This document shows positions 50,060 through 57,809 of a stretch of DNA of 64,000 bases, in pieces. Position numbers and translations under genes: made by a program. Position 1 is the first letter of the stretch. Each line of letters begins with the position of its first letter. The stretch is from DASUPK01 sp963801055 (lineage in GTDB: Bacteria; Actinomycetota; Thermoleophilia; Solirubrobacterales; 70-9), in assembly GCA_963801055.1 (NCBI GenBank), contig CAWDDE010000004.1:58134-122133 (forward strand), written 5' to 3'. The notes beneath the pieces are model-generated. The model was not told the DNA's origin and did no database searches. It saw only the letters and a list, made by a program, of their open reading frames with translations.

Positions 50060-51391
50060 ATGTTCGATCAGCTCTCAGAGCGCCTGCAGGGCGTCCTCTC
50101 CGACGTCCGCTCGCGCGGCAAGCTCTCCGAGGACGACGTCAGCAAGGCCCTGCGCGAGGTGCGCCTCGCCCTGCTCGAGGCCGACGTCAACTTCAAAGTG
50201 GTCAAGGACTTCACCGCGGCGCTCGAGGAGCGGCTCGCTGGCGAACAGGTCTCGGAGGCGCTCAACCCCGGTCAGACGGTGGTCAAGGCCGTCAACGACG
50301 AGCTCACCGCCCTGATGGGTGGCGCCGGGCGGGACCTCGTCTTCGCCCCCAGCGGGCCGACCGTGATCCTGATCGCCGGTCTCCAGGGCTCCGGTAAGAC
50401 CACCGCCTGCGCAAAGCTCGCCAAGCTGGTCGCCAAGGATCACCGCGACGTCGCACTCGCCGCCTGCGACCTGCAGCGCCCCGCCGCTGTCGAGCAGCTC
50501 GAGAAGCTCGGGGCCCAGGCGAAGGCGCACGTCTACTCCCAGCCGGGCGAGACCGACGCGGTCAAGGTGGCCGCCTGGGCCCGGGATCAAGCCGTCCGTG
50601 ACAACCGGGACGTCCTGATCGTCGACACGGCCGGCCGCCTCCACGTGGACGAGGAGCTGATGGACGAGCTCGGCAGGGTCCGTAAGGTCACGAAGCCCCA
50701 CGACGTCCTGCTCGTCGTCGACGCGATGACCGGCCAGGACGCGGTCAACGTCGCGGAGAGCTTTGTCGAGGTGGCGGACTTCGACGGCGTGCTGATCACC
50801 AAGCTGGACGGCGACGCCCGCGGTGGGGCGGCGCTCTCGGTGCGGGCGGTCACCGGCAAGCCGATCATCTACGCCTCCACGGGCGAGAAGCTCGACGAGC
50901 TCGAGCGCTTCCACCCGGACCGGATGGCCGGCCGGATCCTCGGCATGGGCGACGTGATGTCCCTGATCGAGAAGACCCAGGACGAGTTCGACGAGGACCA
51001 GGCCGCCGACCTCGAGCGGAAGATCCGCAAGCAGCAGTTCACGCTCGAAGACTTCCTGCAGCAGATGAAGCAGGTCCGGCGCATGGGCCCGCTCGGCAAC
51101 CTGATGGGGATGGTCCCAGGCATGGGCAAGGCGATGCGGGGGATGGGGCAGGTCGACGAGCGCGAGCTCGATCGGATCGAGGCGATCATCCTCTCGATGA
51201 CGCCCTTCGAGCGGGCCCACCCGAGCGAGATCAACGGCTCCCGCCGCAAGCGGATCGCCACCGGGTCGGGGACCACGGTTCAGGCGGTCAACCGGCTCGT
51301 CAAGCAGTTCGGCCAGATGAACAAGCTGATGAAGCAGCTCTCCGAGGGCAAGATGCCCGACGCGCAAACCCTGATGCGAGGCATGCGCTAA
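50060..51391 (+). CDS. ffh: Signal recognition particle protein Ffh
   Basis: SRP54 GTPase that binds signal peptides and the 4.5S-type RNA. The NG domain has GLQGSGKTTACAKLAKL, quoted as GLQGSGKTTACAK (G1), DTAGRLHVDEELMDEL, quoted as DTAGRLHVDEE (G3), and TKLDGDARGGAALS (G4/G5). The methionine-rich M domain includes QVRRMGPLGNLMGMVPGMGK, quoted as RMGPLGNLMGMVPGM. It has 443 residues, the family norm. The SRP RNA gene was not found in the window. Confidence 0.97.
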   Translation: MFDQLSERLQGVLSDVRSRGKLSEDDVSKALREVRLALLEADVNFKVVKDFTAALEERLAGEQVSEALNPGQTVVKAVNDELTALMGGAGRDLVFAPSGPTVILIAGLQGSGKTTACAKLAKLVAKDHRDVALAACDLQRPAAVEQLEKLGAQAKAHVYSQPGETDAVKVAAWARDQAVRDNRDVLIVDTAGRLHVDEELMDELGRVRKVTKPHDVLLVVDAMTGQDAVNVAESFVEVADFDGVLITKLDGDARGGAALSVRAVTGKPIIYASTGEKLDELERFHPDRMAGRILGMGDVMSLIEKTQDEFDEDQAADLERKIRKQQFTLEDFLQQMKQVRRMGPLGNLMGMVPGMGKAMRGMGQVDERELDRIEAIILSMTPFERAHPSEINGSRRKRIATGSGTTVQAVNRLVKQFGQMNKLMKQLSEGKMPDAQTLMRGMR

Positions 51392-51401
51392 ACCAGCATC
51401 A

Positions 51402-51436
51402 GACAGAGCTGCTCCGCTTCGCGTCCGCGCTCTGTC
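51402..51436 (+). terminator. Hairpin after ffh
   Basis: GACAGAGC (51402-51409) and GCTCTGTC (51429-51436), perfect 8-bp stem with a 19-base loop; it ends just before the rpsP hexamer. Confidence 0.5.
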
Positions 51437-51439
51437 GTC

Positions 51440-51445
51440 TAACCT
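51440..51445 (+). promoter_or_regulatory. -10-like element of rpsP
   Basis: TAACCT, 10 nt before the ATG at 51456. Confidence 0.5.
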
Positions 51446-51455
51446 CCGCCGCCGC

Positions 51456-51710
51456 ATGTCCGTGAGAATTCGACTTCGCAGGGTCGGGAGCAAGAAGAAC
51501 CCGATCTGGAGGGTCGTGGTCGCCGATCAGCGCTCGCCGCGGGACGGTCGCACCATCGAGACCATCGGTCAGTACAACCCGCAGACCGACCCGTCGCTGA
51601 TCGTCATCGACCAGGACCGCGCGCGGCACTGGCTCGGGCGCGGGGCTCAGCCCACCCGGACGGTGGCGACGCTGCTCCGCACCCAGGGGATCCAGGCCAC
51701 CGGCCGCTAG
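51456..51710 (+). CDS. rpsP: 30S ribosomal protein S16
   Basis: A ribosomal protein of 84 residues. It begins MSVRIRLRRVGSKKNPIWRVV, quoted as VRIRLRRVGSKKNPIWRVV, and continues DQRSPRDGRTIETIGQYNPQ, quoted as SPRDGRTIETIGQYNP, all standard for S16. The C-terminus WLGRGAQPTRTVATLL is normal too. A KH-domain gene follows after 11 bases; the rimM gene often found in this operon is not present. Confidence 0.96.
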   Translation: MSVRIRLRRVGSKKNPIWRVVVADQRSPRDGRTIETIGQYNPQTDPSLIVIDQDRARHWLGRGAQPTRTVATLLRTQGIQATGR

Positions 51711-51721
51711 GCGGGCTGCCG

Positions 51722-51955
51722 GTGCGCGAGCTGCTCGAGTTCCTCGCCCGCTCCCTGGTCGCCGATCCCGACGCCGTCGAGGTGACGGAGGTCGAGGAGA
51801 TCGACGGGGAAGTCGTGCTCGAGCTCGAGGTCGCCGAAGACGATCTCGGACGTGTGATCGGCCGCGGCGGTCGCGTCGCCAATGCGCTGCGCTCCGTGCT
51901 GAAGGCGGCTGCGACCCGCGAGGAGAAGCGCGTGGTCGTCGACATACTGGACTGA
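51722..51955 (+). CDS. khpA: KH-domain RNA-binding protein KhpA
   Basis: A 77-residue single KH domain protein. The RNA-binding loop is LGRVIGRGGRVANALRSVL, quoted as GRVIGRGGRVANAL, with GRGG in place of GKxG. KhpA pairs with KhpB in Gram-positive bacteria and affects cell size and sRNA metabolism; no khpB gene is in the window. It starts at GTG 51722 and is followed by trmD after seven bases. Confidence 0.92.
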   Translation: MRELLEFLARSLVADPDAVEVTEVEEIDGEVVLELEVAEDDLGRVIGRGGRVANALRSVLKAAATREEKRVVVDILD

Positions 51956-51962
51956 GCTTCCA

Positions 51963-52623
51963 GTGCGCATCGACGTCTTCACGCTCTTCCCGGAGCATTT
52001 CGACTGGTTCCGGCGCCAGCGTCATGTCTCCAATGCGCTCGCGGGCGGCAATGAGCTGCGCTTCCACAACTACCGTGAGACGACGCCGCTGAGCGCCGGC
52101 CAGGTCGACGACGCGCCCTACGGCGGGGGAGCCGGAATGGTGATGCGCGTCGACGTCGTCGACGCGGCCCTGGATCAGGCCTACGGCTCCGACCGCGACC
52201 GCGTCCGGAAGATCGCCCTTGCTCCGTCCGGGGCCCTATTCGACGAGAGGCTGGCCGCCGAGCTGGCGACCGAGCGGCACCTGGCCCTGCTCTGCGGCCG
52301 CTACGAAGGCTTCGACGAACGCGTCCTCGAACAATCTGGCGGACGAGACGATCTCGATCGGCCGCTACGTGCTCGCCGGAGGAGAGCTGCCCGCGATGGT
52401 GATCACCGATGCCGTGCTGCGCAAGCTCCCCGGCGCGCTGGGCGACGAGGAGAGCGCCATCGAGGAGTCCTACAGCGCCGCGCTCGAGGGCGCGCCCGAG
52501 TACCCGCACTACACCCGGCCCGCCAGCTACCGCGGCTGGGGGGTGCCCGACGTGCTGCTCTCGGGCGACCATGCCCGGGTTCGGGAGTGGCGGCGGACGC
52601 AAGCGCGCCAGCGGGGGGAATAG
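51963..52623 (+). CDS. trmD: tRNA (guanine37-N1)-methyltransferase TrmD, frame change mid-gene
   Basis: Methylates G37 of tRNAs and prevents frameshifting. The first frame has RIDVFTLFPEHFDWF, DDAPYGGGAGMVMR, and GRYEGFDERVLE. The +1 frame resumes at LADETISIGRYVLAGGELPAM, quoted as DETISIGRYVLAGGELP (the SAM knot), and goes on LLSGDHARVREWRR, ending at 52623. At the switch the sequence reads GAACAATCTGGCG where GAACATCTGGCG would give the expected E-H-L-A. One extra A at 52333-52334 is therefore the clear explanation. Start is GTG 51963. Confidence 0.87.
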
Positions 52624-52633
52624 AGGTTCTCCG

Positions 52634-52639
52634 CTAGCA
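52634..52639 (+). promoter_or_regulatory. -10-like element before the rplS leader
   Basis: TAGCAT, about 12 nt before a U-tract terminator and 104 nt before the rplS start. Confidence 0.4.
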
Positions 52640-52650
52640 TTTCGCGTCGC

Positions 52651-52681
52651 TGCGCGGGCCGACCGGTACGCGCATTTTTTT
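52651..52681 (+). terminator. Intrinsic terminator or attenuator before rplS
   Basis: TGCGCG (52651-52656) and CGCGCA (52669-52674) enclose a 12-base loop, followed by seven T residues. It is the only classical U-tract terminator found in the window. A later GCCCGCGC at 52691-52698 could pair with GCGCGGGC (52652-52659) to form an antiterminator. Confidence 0.6.
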
Positions 52682-52742
52682 GGGTTCCCGCCCGCGCGCC
52701 GTTTAGGCGTCGCTCAGGCCACACCGCAACCATCACCACCGG

Positions 52743-53339
52743 ATGAGCACCGTCATCGAAAGCCTCGAGAAGCGCGCCCTCAAGCGGCGCCCCCGATTCG
52801 ACGCCGGCGACCGAGTCCGCGTCCACTTCCAAGTCGTTGAGGGAAGCCGCAGGCGCACCCAGGTCTTCGAGGGCATCGTGATCAAGCGCCAGGGCAGCGG
52901 CGCCCGTGAGACGTTCACCGTGCGGAAGCAGTCGTTCGGCGTCGGGGTCGAGCGGTCGTTCCCGCTGCACTCGCCGAAGATCGAGAAGCTCGAGGTCGTG
53001 GCGCGCGGCGATGTCCGGCGGGCGAAGCTCTACTACCTGCGCGGGAAGGTCGGCAAGCGCGCGCGTGTCGCCGAGCGCCGCTGGGGAATCGAGGACGAGA
53101 TGGTCGTCGCGGCCGACGAGGCGGAGGCGGTCGACGCGGAGGGGGTGGCGATCACCGAGGCGGAGCCCGAGGTCGTCGAGTCGGCCGAGGGCGAGGAGGA
53201 GGGCGAGCAGACCCCGGAGGGCCAGCAGCCGGCGCAGGCCGAGGAGCCTGCAGCGGACGGCGGGGAGACGGCGGAGGCGGAATCAGAGCCGGAGCCAGAG
53301 GCGAAGGCCGACGCCTCCCCCGATGAGGCAGAAGACTGA
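52743..53339 (+). CDS. rplS: 50S ribosomal protein L19 with long acidic C-terminal tail
   Basis: The L19 body covers residues 1-115: STVIESLEKRALKRRPRFDAGD, quoted as KRRPRFDAGDRVRVH, GSRRRTQVFEGIVIKRQGSG, quoted as RTQVFEGIVIKRQGSG, and KLYYLRGKVGKRARV, quoted as YYLRGKVGKRA. A further 80 residues follow, almost all Glu, Ala, Asp, Pro and Gln, with no hydrophobic core. L19 is normally about 115 residues, so the gene is nearly twice the usual length. There is no ribosome site before the ATG; the leader carries a terminator. Confidence 0.93.
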   Translation: MSTVIESLEKRALKRRPRFDAGDRVRVHFQVVEGSRRRTQVFEGIVIKRQGSGARETFTVRKQSFGVGVERSFPLHSPKIEKLEVVARGDVRRAKLYYLRGKVGKRARVAERRWGIEDEMVVAADEAEAVDAEGVAITEAEPEVVESAEGEEEGEQTPEGQQPAQAEEPAADGGETAEAESEPEPEAKADASPDEAED

Positions 53340-53971
53340 GAGTCCCCAGGCCCCACAGCACCCAGGGCGCGCTCCTCGAGCTCGTCATCATCGTCGCGCT
53401 CGCTCTCGGCCTGGCACTGGGTATTCAGGCATTCATCGTGAAGCCCTACCAGATCCCCTCCGAGTCGATGGAGCCCACCCTCGACGTCGGCCAGCGGGTG
53501 CTGGTAAACCGCTTCCTCTACCACTTCAAGGACCCGAAGATTGGGGACATCATCGTCTTTCATCCGCCTCAGGGCGCCGAGGGCGGCGCCGGTGGCGGGC
53601 AGTGCGGCGACCCACGGACCGGCGCCGGAGGCTCGAGCGGCGCCGCCTGCGATCAGCCGACACCCGAGAAGGCGGACGTCAACTTCATCAAGCGGATCGT
53701 CGCCGGCCCCGGTGACACGCTCAGCATCGAGAACGGGCACCCCGTGGTCGACGGGAAGATCGCCGAGGAGGACTTCATCCGCCCCTGCACGCCAGGCGGA
53801 GCCTGCAATTTGCCGCAACAGATCACCATCCCGCCCGACCATTACTTCATGATGGGCGACAACCGTGGGTCGAGCGACGACAGCCGTTTCTGGGGACCCG
53901 TCCCCCGAGACTGGATCATCGGCAAGGCCTTCGCCACCTACTGGCCCCCCGACCGGATCGGGTTCTTCTAG
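53336..53971 (+). CDS. lepB: Signal peptidase I, probable CTG start
   Basis: Cleaves signal peptides of exported proteins. The catalytic Ser is in IPSESMEPTLDVGQRVLVNR, quoted as IPSESMEPTLDVG, and the Lys is in NFIKRIVAGPGDTL, quoted as FIKRIVAGPGD. Box E is MGDNRGSSDDSR. The N-terminal membrane helix ALLELVIIVALALGLALGIQ, quoted as LLELVIIVALALGLAL, lies upstream of any ATG, GTG or TTG in this frame. The only plausible start is CTG 53336, whose CTGA overlaps the rplS stop; third-position GC supports this frame from there. The alternative is a frame change from ATG 53323. Total length is 211 residues. Confidence 0.87.
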   Translation: MRVPRPHSTQGALLELVIIVALALGLALGIQAFIVKPYQIPSESMEPTLDVGQRVLVNRFLYHFKDPKIGDIIVFHPPQGAEGGAGGGQCGDPRTGAGGSSGAACDQPTPEKADVNFIKRIVAGPGDTLSIENGHPVVDGKIAEEDFIRPCTPGGACNLPQQITIPPDHYFMMGDNRGSSDDSRFWGPVPRDWIIGKAFATYWPPDRIGFF

Positions 53972-54011
53972 CTCGCGCACAGGTCGTCGCAAGCGCCGCA
54001 CGGCCGCCCGC

Positions 54012-54755
54012 CTGTTCCGCTTCGACCGCTCCTTCGGCCGTCGCTTCGTGGCCGGCGTGGACGAGGCCGGGCGCGGCTCGCTGGCGGGGCCGCTGCTGGC
54101 GGCGGGCGTCCTGATCGACCTCGAACGGATCGGCCGCTCGGAGCGCCGCGCCCTGGCAAAGCTCGACGACTCCAAGCAGAAGACGCCCGATGAGCGCGAG
54201 GAGCTCTATCCGTGCGTGATCCGGGCCGCGACCCGCGTATCGGTGGCGGTTCGCTCGGTCAGGGCGATCGACAGCTTCGGCCTGCACGTCTCGAATATCG
54301 CGGCGCTCACCGACTGCATGCACGCCGTCGCCCAGGAGGACGCAACCCGCCTCGTCGACGGATTCCGGCTGCCCGCCTGCGAGCTCGAGCACACCCCGGT
54401 GGTCGATGGGGACGCGCGGAGCGCGGCGATCGCCGCCGCTTCGGTGGTGGCCAAGGTGACGCGCGATCGCTACATGCGGCGGGTGGCTGCGCTCTATCCG
54501 GGCTGGAGCTTCGAGGGGAACGTCGGCTACTCGACGCCGGAGCACCGCGACGCCATCCGGCGCAACGGCATCTGCCCGCTCCATCGGCGTTCGTTCGCCA
54601 GCGTCGCCTATTCACAGCTCGATCTCGCCGTGCTCGGTGGGGACGCCGAGATGATCTCGTTTTCAGAACGCGGCGCGGATGTGATCGATATCCGCGAGGC
54701 CATCCTCGCCGAAGCGGACCCCGACGACGTCGAACCGATAGCCAGAGACGCCTGA
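54012..54755 (+). CDS. rnhB: Ribonuclease HII, probable CTG start
   Basis: Removes ribonucleotides from RNA-DNA hybrids. Catalytic motifs are VAGVDEAGRGSLAGPLLAAGV, quoted as GVDEAGRGSLAGPL, KLDDSKQKTPDEREELYP, quoted as LDDSKQKTPDERE, VVDGDARSAAIAAASVVAKV, quoted as DARSAAIAAASVVAKV, and GNVGYSTPEHRDAIRRNG, quoted as VGYSTPEHRDAI. The frame has no ATG, GTG or TTG between 53865 (inside lepB) and GTG 54048, which would cut the first strand. CTG 54012 gives LFRFDRSFG, a normal RNase HII beginning, and 247 residues. Its 3' end overlaps yraN by 93 bases. Confidence 0.87.
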   Translation: MFRFDRSFGRRFVAGVDEAGRGSLAGPLLAAGVLIDLERIGRSERRALAKLDDSKQKTPDEREELYPCVIRAATRVSVAVRSVRAIDSFGLHVSNIAALTDCMHAVAQEDATRLVDGFRLPACELEHTPVVDGDARSAAIAAASVVAKVTRDRYMRRVAALYPGWSFEGNVGYSTPEHRDAIRRNGICPLHRRSFASVAYSQLDLAVLGGDAEMISFSERGADVIDIREAILAEADPDDVEPIARDA

Positions 54756-55037
54756 CGGGCCGCGGCGCTCCGCGATCCACTCGCGCGCGAGCCGCCGCAG
54801 CTTGAGTTGCTTGCGGCGCCCGACCGCGTGAGCCGGCCGCTCCGGGCCCAAGGTGGCGCCGGTACGGCCCGCCTTGACCTCGACGAAGACGAGAGTCCCG
54901 TCGTCCAGGGCGACCAGGTCGAGCTCGCCCGAGGGAAGGCGAACGTTGCGCGCGACGATTCGCCAGCCCGATCGCTCGAGCCGGGTGGCGACCAGCTGCT
55001 CGGCTCTCCGGCCGAGGCGGAGTCTGGCGAAGGTCAT
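54663..55037 (-). CDS. yraN: UPF0102 (YraN) endonuclease-fold protein
   Basis: A 124-residue restriction-endonuclease-like fold protein usually found beside rnhB. The core is RLGRRAEQLVATRLERSGWRI, quoted as GRRAEQLVATRLERSGW, then RLPSGELDLVALDDGTLVFVEVKA, quoted as GELDLVALDDGTLVFVEVK, which holds the E-x-D-x-n-E-V-K catalytic pattern. Start ATG 55037 was chosen from the family N-terminus; the frame stays open further upstream without homology. Its last 31 codons lie antisense to the end of rnhB. Confidence 0.85.
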   Translation of the reverse strand: MTFARLRLGRRAEQLVATRLERSGWRIVARNVRLPSGELDLVALDDGTLVFVEVKAGRTGATLGPERPAHAVGRRKQLKLRRLAREWIAERRGPSGVSGYRFDVVGVRFGEDGLADIDHIRAAF

Positions 55038-55140
55038 GGCGCGAAGCTGACGGTCTGCGGCTCCGCCGGCGCGCGTCGATCGCAACGGTTCGGCGACGGC
55101 AATGTGACCATCCGTGCGCCAGGCGGGAGCGCCACCGGCA

Positions 55141-55146
55141 TACCGT
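55141..55146 (+). promoter_or_regulatory. -10-like element of comM
   Basis: TACCGT, 6 nt before the ATG at 55153. Confidence 0.45.
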
Positions 55147-55152
55147 CGCCCC

Positions 55153-56640
55153 ATGTTTGCGCTCGCCCGCACCTTCGCGCTGATCGGGGTCGCGGCCGAG
55201 CCTGTCCACGTCGAGGTCGACATCGGAGGCGGGCTCCCCTCATTCACGATCGTCGGCCTCCCCGACGCCGCAGTCCGGGAATCCAGGGAGCGCGTGCGCT
55301 CGGCGCTGGTCAACTCGGGGTTCGACTACCCGCAGCACCGGATCACGGCCAATCTCGCCCCGGCGGACCTTCGCAAGGCGGGACCGGGCTTCGACCTGGC
55401 GATCGCCGCGGCGCTGCTGGTGGCGACCGGTCAGCTGCCGATGCGAGTGCTCGATCGTTACGCGCTGGCCGGGGAGCTCGCCCTGGACGGGGCGATCCGC
55501 CCGGTTCCAGGGGCTCTCGCGATGGCCGAGGGCGCCCGCGGCTGGGGCATGCGCGGCGTCGCGGTGGCGTCGGAGGACGCGGACCAGGCCGCCCTGGTCC
55601 GGGGCCTGGAGGTGGTGGCGGTGGACCACGTGACCCGTTTGCGCGAGCTGGCAGAGGGCGGGATCGATCCCGTCCCTCCGGCGGAGCCCCCGAGACCTGA
55701 TCACGAGGAGCTCCCCGATCTCGCCGATCTCAGGGGGCACCCCGCCCTTCGCCGCTGCCTCGAGATTGCGGCCGCCGGCGCGCACAGCCTGCTCCTGATC
55801 GGCCCACCGGGCGGCGGCAAGACCCTGGCGCTTCAACGGCTGCCGTCGCTGCTCCCGCCGCTCAGCCCGAACGAGGTGATCGAGGTCACCCGCATCGCCG
55901 GCGTCTGCGGCGAGAACGGCGGGCCGCGGCTGCGGCGGCCCTTCCGGGCGCCTCACCACACGGTCTCGGGGCGCGCTCTGGTCGGCGGCGGGTCGCCGCC
56001 GCGGCCGGGCGAGGTGACGCGCGCCCATCGTGGCGTGCTCTTCCTCGACGAGCTGGGCGAATTCCGCCGCGATGCCCTGGAGGCCCTGCGCATCCCTTTG
56101 GAGGAGGGCGCCGTGACGATCACCAGGACCACCGGCACCGTCTTCCTTCCCTGCCGCTTCATGCTGGTGGCCGCGTCGAACCCGTGCCCCTGCGGGAACG
56201 GCCCGGACTCCGGCGAGTGCGACTGCAACCCCGGGGCGGTGGCCCGCTACATGGCGAAGCTGAGCGGCGCGCTCGCCGACCGGATCGACATCACCCTCAC
56301 CGTGGATCCTCCGCCCACCGAGGAGCTCAACGACGACGAGACCGAGGGGTCGCGGGCGGTGCGGGAGCGGGTCATGCGCGCTCGCCGCAGGCAGGAGTCC
56401 CGGCTCGGGCCCGGGCGGACCAACGCCGAGATGACACCGGCCGAGCTCCACCGCCACTGCCGGCTCGACCGGGCCTCGAGGGAGATACTGGAGTCCGGTC
56501 AGCGGCAGTTGGGCCTGAGCGCCCGCGGCTGGGACCGGTGCCTGCGGATGGCGCGCACGATCGCGGACCTGGCCGGCGAGGAGGTGATCGGCGTCGAGCA
56601 CGTCAGCGAGGCGCTCAACAGGCGCCGGCGAGGCGACTGA
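55153..56640 (+). CDS. comM: YifB/ComM-type AAA+ ATPase (Mg-chelatase-like)
   Basis: A 495-residue AAA+ protein related to ComM, a branch-migration helicase used in natural transformation. The N-terminal domain begins FALARTFALIGVAAEPVHVEVDI, quoted as EPVHVEVDIGGGLPSFTIVG. Walker A is LLIGPPGGGKTLAL, Walker B is GVLFLDELGEF, and FRAPHHTVSGRALVGGGSPPRPGE, quoted as RAPHHTVSGRALVGGG, is the insert typical of this family. CPCGNGPDSGECDCNP contains clustered cysteines. dprA follows with an overlapping stop/start, a common recombination pair. Confidence 0.93.
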   Translation: MFALARTFALIGVAAEPVHVEVDIGGGLPSFTIVGLPDAAVRESRERVRSALVNSGFDYPQHRITANLAPADLRKAGPGFDLAIAAALLVATGQLPMRVLDRYALAGELALDGAIRPVPGALAMAEGARGWGMRGVAVASEDADQAALVRGLEVVAVDHVTRLRELAEGGIDPVPPAEPPRPDHEELPDLADLRGHPALRRCLEIAAAGAHSLLLIGPPGGGKTLALQRLPSLLPPLSPNEVIEVTRIAGVCGENGGPRLRRPFRAPHHTVSGRALVGGGSPPRPGEVTRAHRGVLFLDELGEFRRDALEALRIPLEEGAVTITRTTGTVFLPCRFMLVAASNPCPCGNGPDSGECDCNPGAVARYMAKLSGALADRIDITLTVDPPPTEELNDDETEGSRAVRERVMRARRRQESRLGPGRTNAEMTPAELHRHCRLDRASREILESGQRQLGLSARGWDRCLRMARTIADLAGEEVIGVEHVSEALNRRRRGD

Positions 56641-57779
56641 TGGGGGCCGGGGCCCGGCCGCGCGCCTGCCCCGACTGCCTGCGGCGCGCCTGGCTCGTCG
56701 CCTCGCTCTCAGGCCACATCGAGACGGCGGTGAGCGACACGCCCGGCAGTCGCGCCCACGAGATCCTCGCACTCTCGGATGAGGACCTGGCTCGGGCCAT
56801 GGCGCGCTCCCGGGCGGACTTCTTCCTCGCTCGGGCCACCGAGCGGGACCCGGAGCGACTCCGCGCTGCCACTGACGGTGCGGGAGCGTGGGCATGCTGC
56901 CGGCACGATGCGAGCTATCCGGAGGGGCTCACGGATCTGGGTGATTCGCCCGCCCTGCTCTTCGGCCGCGGCGACCAGGCGCTGCTCTCCAGGCTCGTCC
57001 CGACGAGCGCCGTGACGATAGTCGGCTCCCGGCGCCCGAGCAGCTACGGCCGGGAGCTCGCCACGAAGCTGGGCCGCGAGGTTGCCGCGTCCGGCCTGAC
57101 GGTGATCAGCGGCATGGCGATGGGGATCGACTCCTGTGCCCATGCGGGGGCACTGGAGGCCGGCGGCCTGACCGTCGCCGTTCTCGGCAACGGGGTGGAC
57201 GTCCCCTACCCCCCGCGCAGTGCGCGGCTCTACGAGGAGATCGTCGACAGCGGGCTTGTGATCGGCGAGCTGCCGCCCCGGACGCTCCCGCGCCGGTGGA
57301 CGTTTCCCGCGCGCAACCGCATCATGGCGGCCCTCGGCGGGATGACCGTGGTGGTCGAGGCCCGCGAGCGTTCGGGATCGCTGATCACGGCGACCATGGC
57401 CGAGCAGCTCAACCGGGAGGTCGGCGCGGTTCCGGGCCGGGTGGGCTCGTCTCCCGCGGCCGGCCCCAACGGCCTGCTCCGCGACGGCGCGCACGTGATC
57501 CGGGATGGCCAGGACGTGCTCGACGCGCTGCTCGGCCCAGGGGTGCAGCTCGATCGACCCGCCGCCGCGCGCGGGTCCGCGTTGGAGCCCGACCTCGTCG
57601 CCGTCCTCGATCTGGTGGAGCACGGGGCGAGTAGCGCCGACGCCCTCGCGATGGCATCACGGCTCGAACCCGGCGCGCTGGCGGCCGCGCTGGTCAGGCT
57701 CGAGCTCAGCGGCTACGTGCGATCGGACTCGGCCGGGCACTACGAGCGCACCACGCTTGCCGTGCCGGAGCGTGCCTAG
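56640..57779 (+). CDS. dprA: DNA-processing protein DprA
   Basis: Loads RecA onto incoming single-stranded DNA. The Rossmann-like core has VTIVGSRRPSSYGRELATKLGRE, quoted as IVGSRRPSSYGRELA, then SGMAMGIDSCAHAGALEAGG, quoted as SGMAMGIDSCAHAGAL, and AVLGNGVDVPYPPRSARLYE, quoted as VLGNGVDVPYPP. FPARNRIMAALGGMTVVVEA, quoted as PARNRIMAALGGMTVVVEA, and GSLITA close the domain. The C-terminal 80 residues are a winged helix. The N-terminus carries CPDCLRRAW, a lone CxxC. It has 379 residues; ATG 56640 overlaps the comM stop. Confidence 0.94.
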   Translation: MGAGARPRACPDCLRRAWLVASLSGHIETAVSDTPGSRAHEILALSDEDLARAMARSRADFFLARATERDPERLRAATDGAGAWACCRHDASYPEGLTDLGDSPALLFGRGDQALLSRLVPTSAVTIVGSRRPSSYGRELATKLGREVAASGLTVISGMAMGIDSCAHAGALEAGGLTVAVLGNGVDVPYPPRSARLYEEIVDSGLVIGELPPRTLPRRWTFPARNRIMAALGGMTVVVEARERSGSLITATMAEQLNREVGAVPGRVGSSPAAGPNGLLRDGAHVIRDGQDVLDALLGPGVQLDRPAAARGSALEPDLVAVLDLVEHGASSADALAMASRLEPGALAAALVRLELSGYVRSDSAGHYERTTLAVPERA

Positions 57780-57796
57780 CCGCGAGCCCTCCTCTC

Positions 57797-57802
57797 TAGC
57801 CT
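57797..57802 (+). promoter_or_regulatory. -10-like element of thiD
   Basis: TAGCCT, 7 nt before the GTG at 57810. Confidence 0.55.
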
Positions 57803-57809
57803 GTCCGCC

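Noticed and set aside
53438..53971. GTG 53438 as lepB start
   Set aside because: It would remove the N-terminal membrane anchor immediately upstream, which is in frame and strongly hydrophobic.
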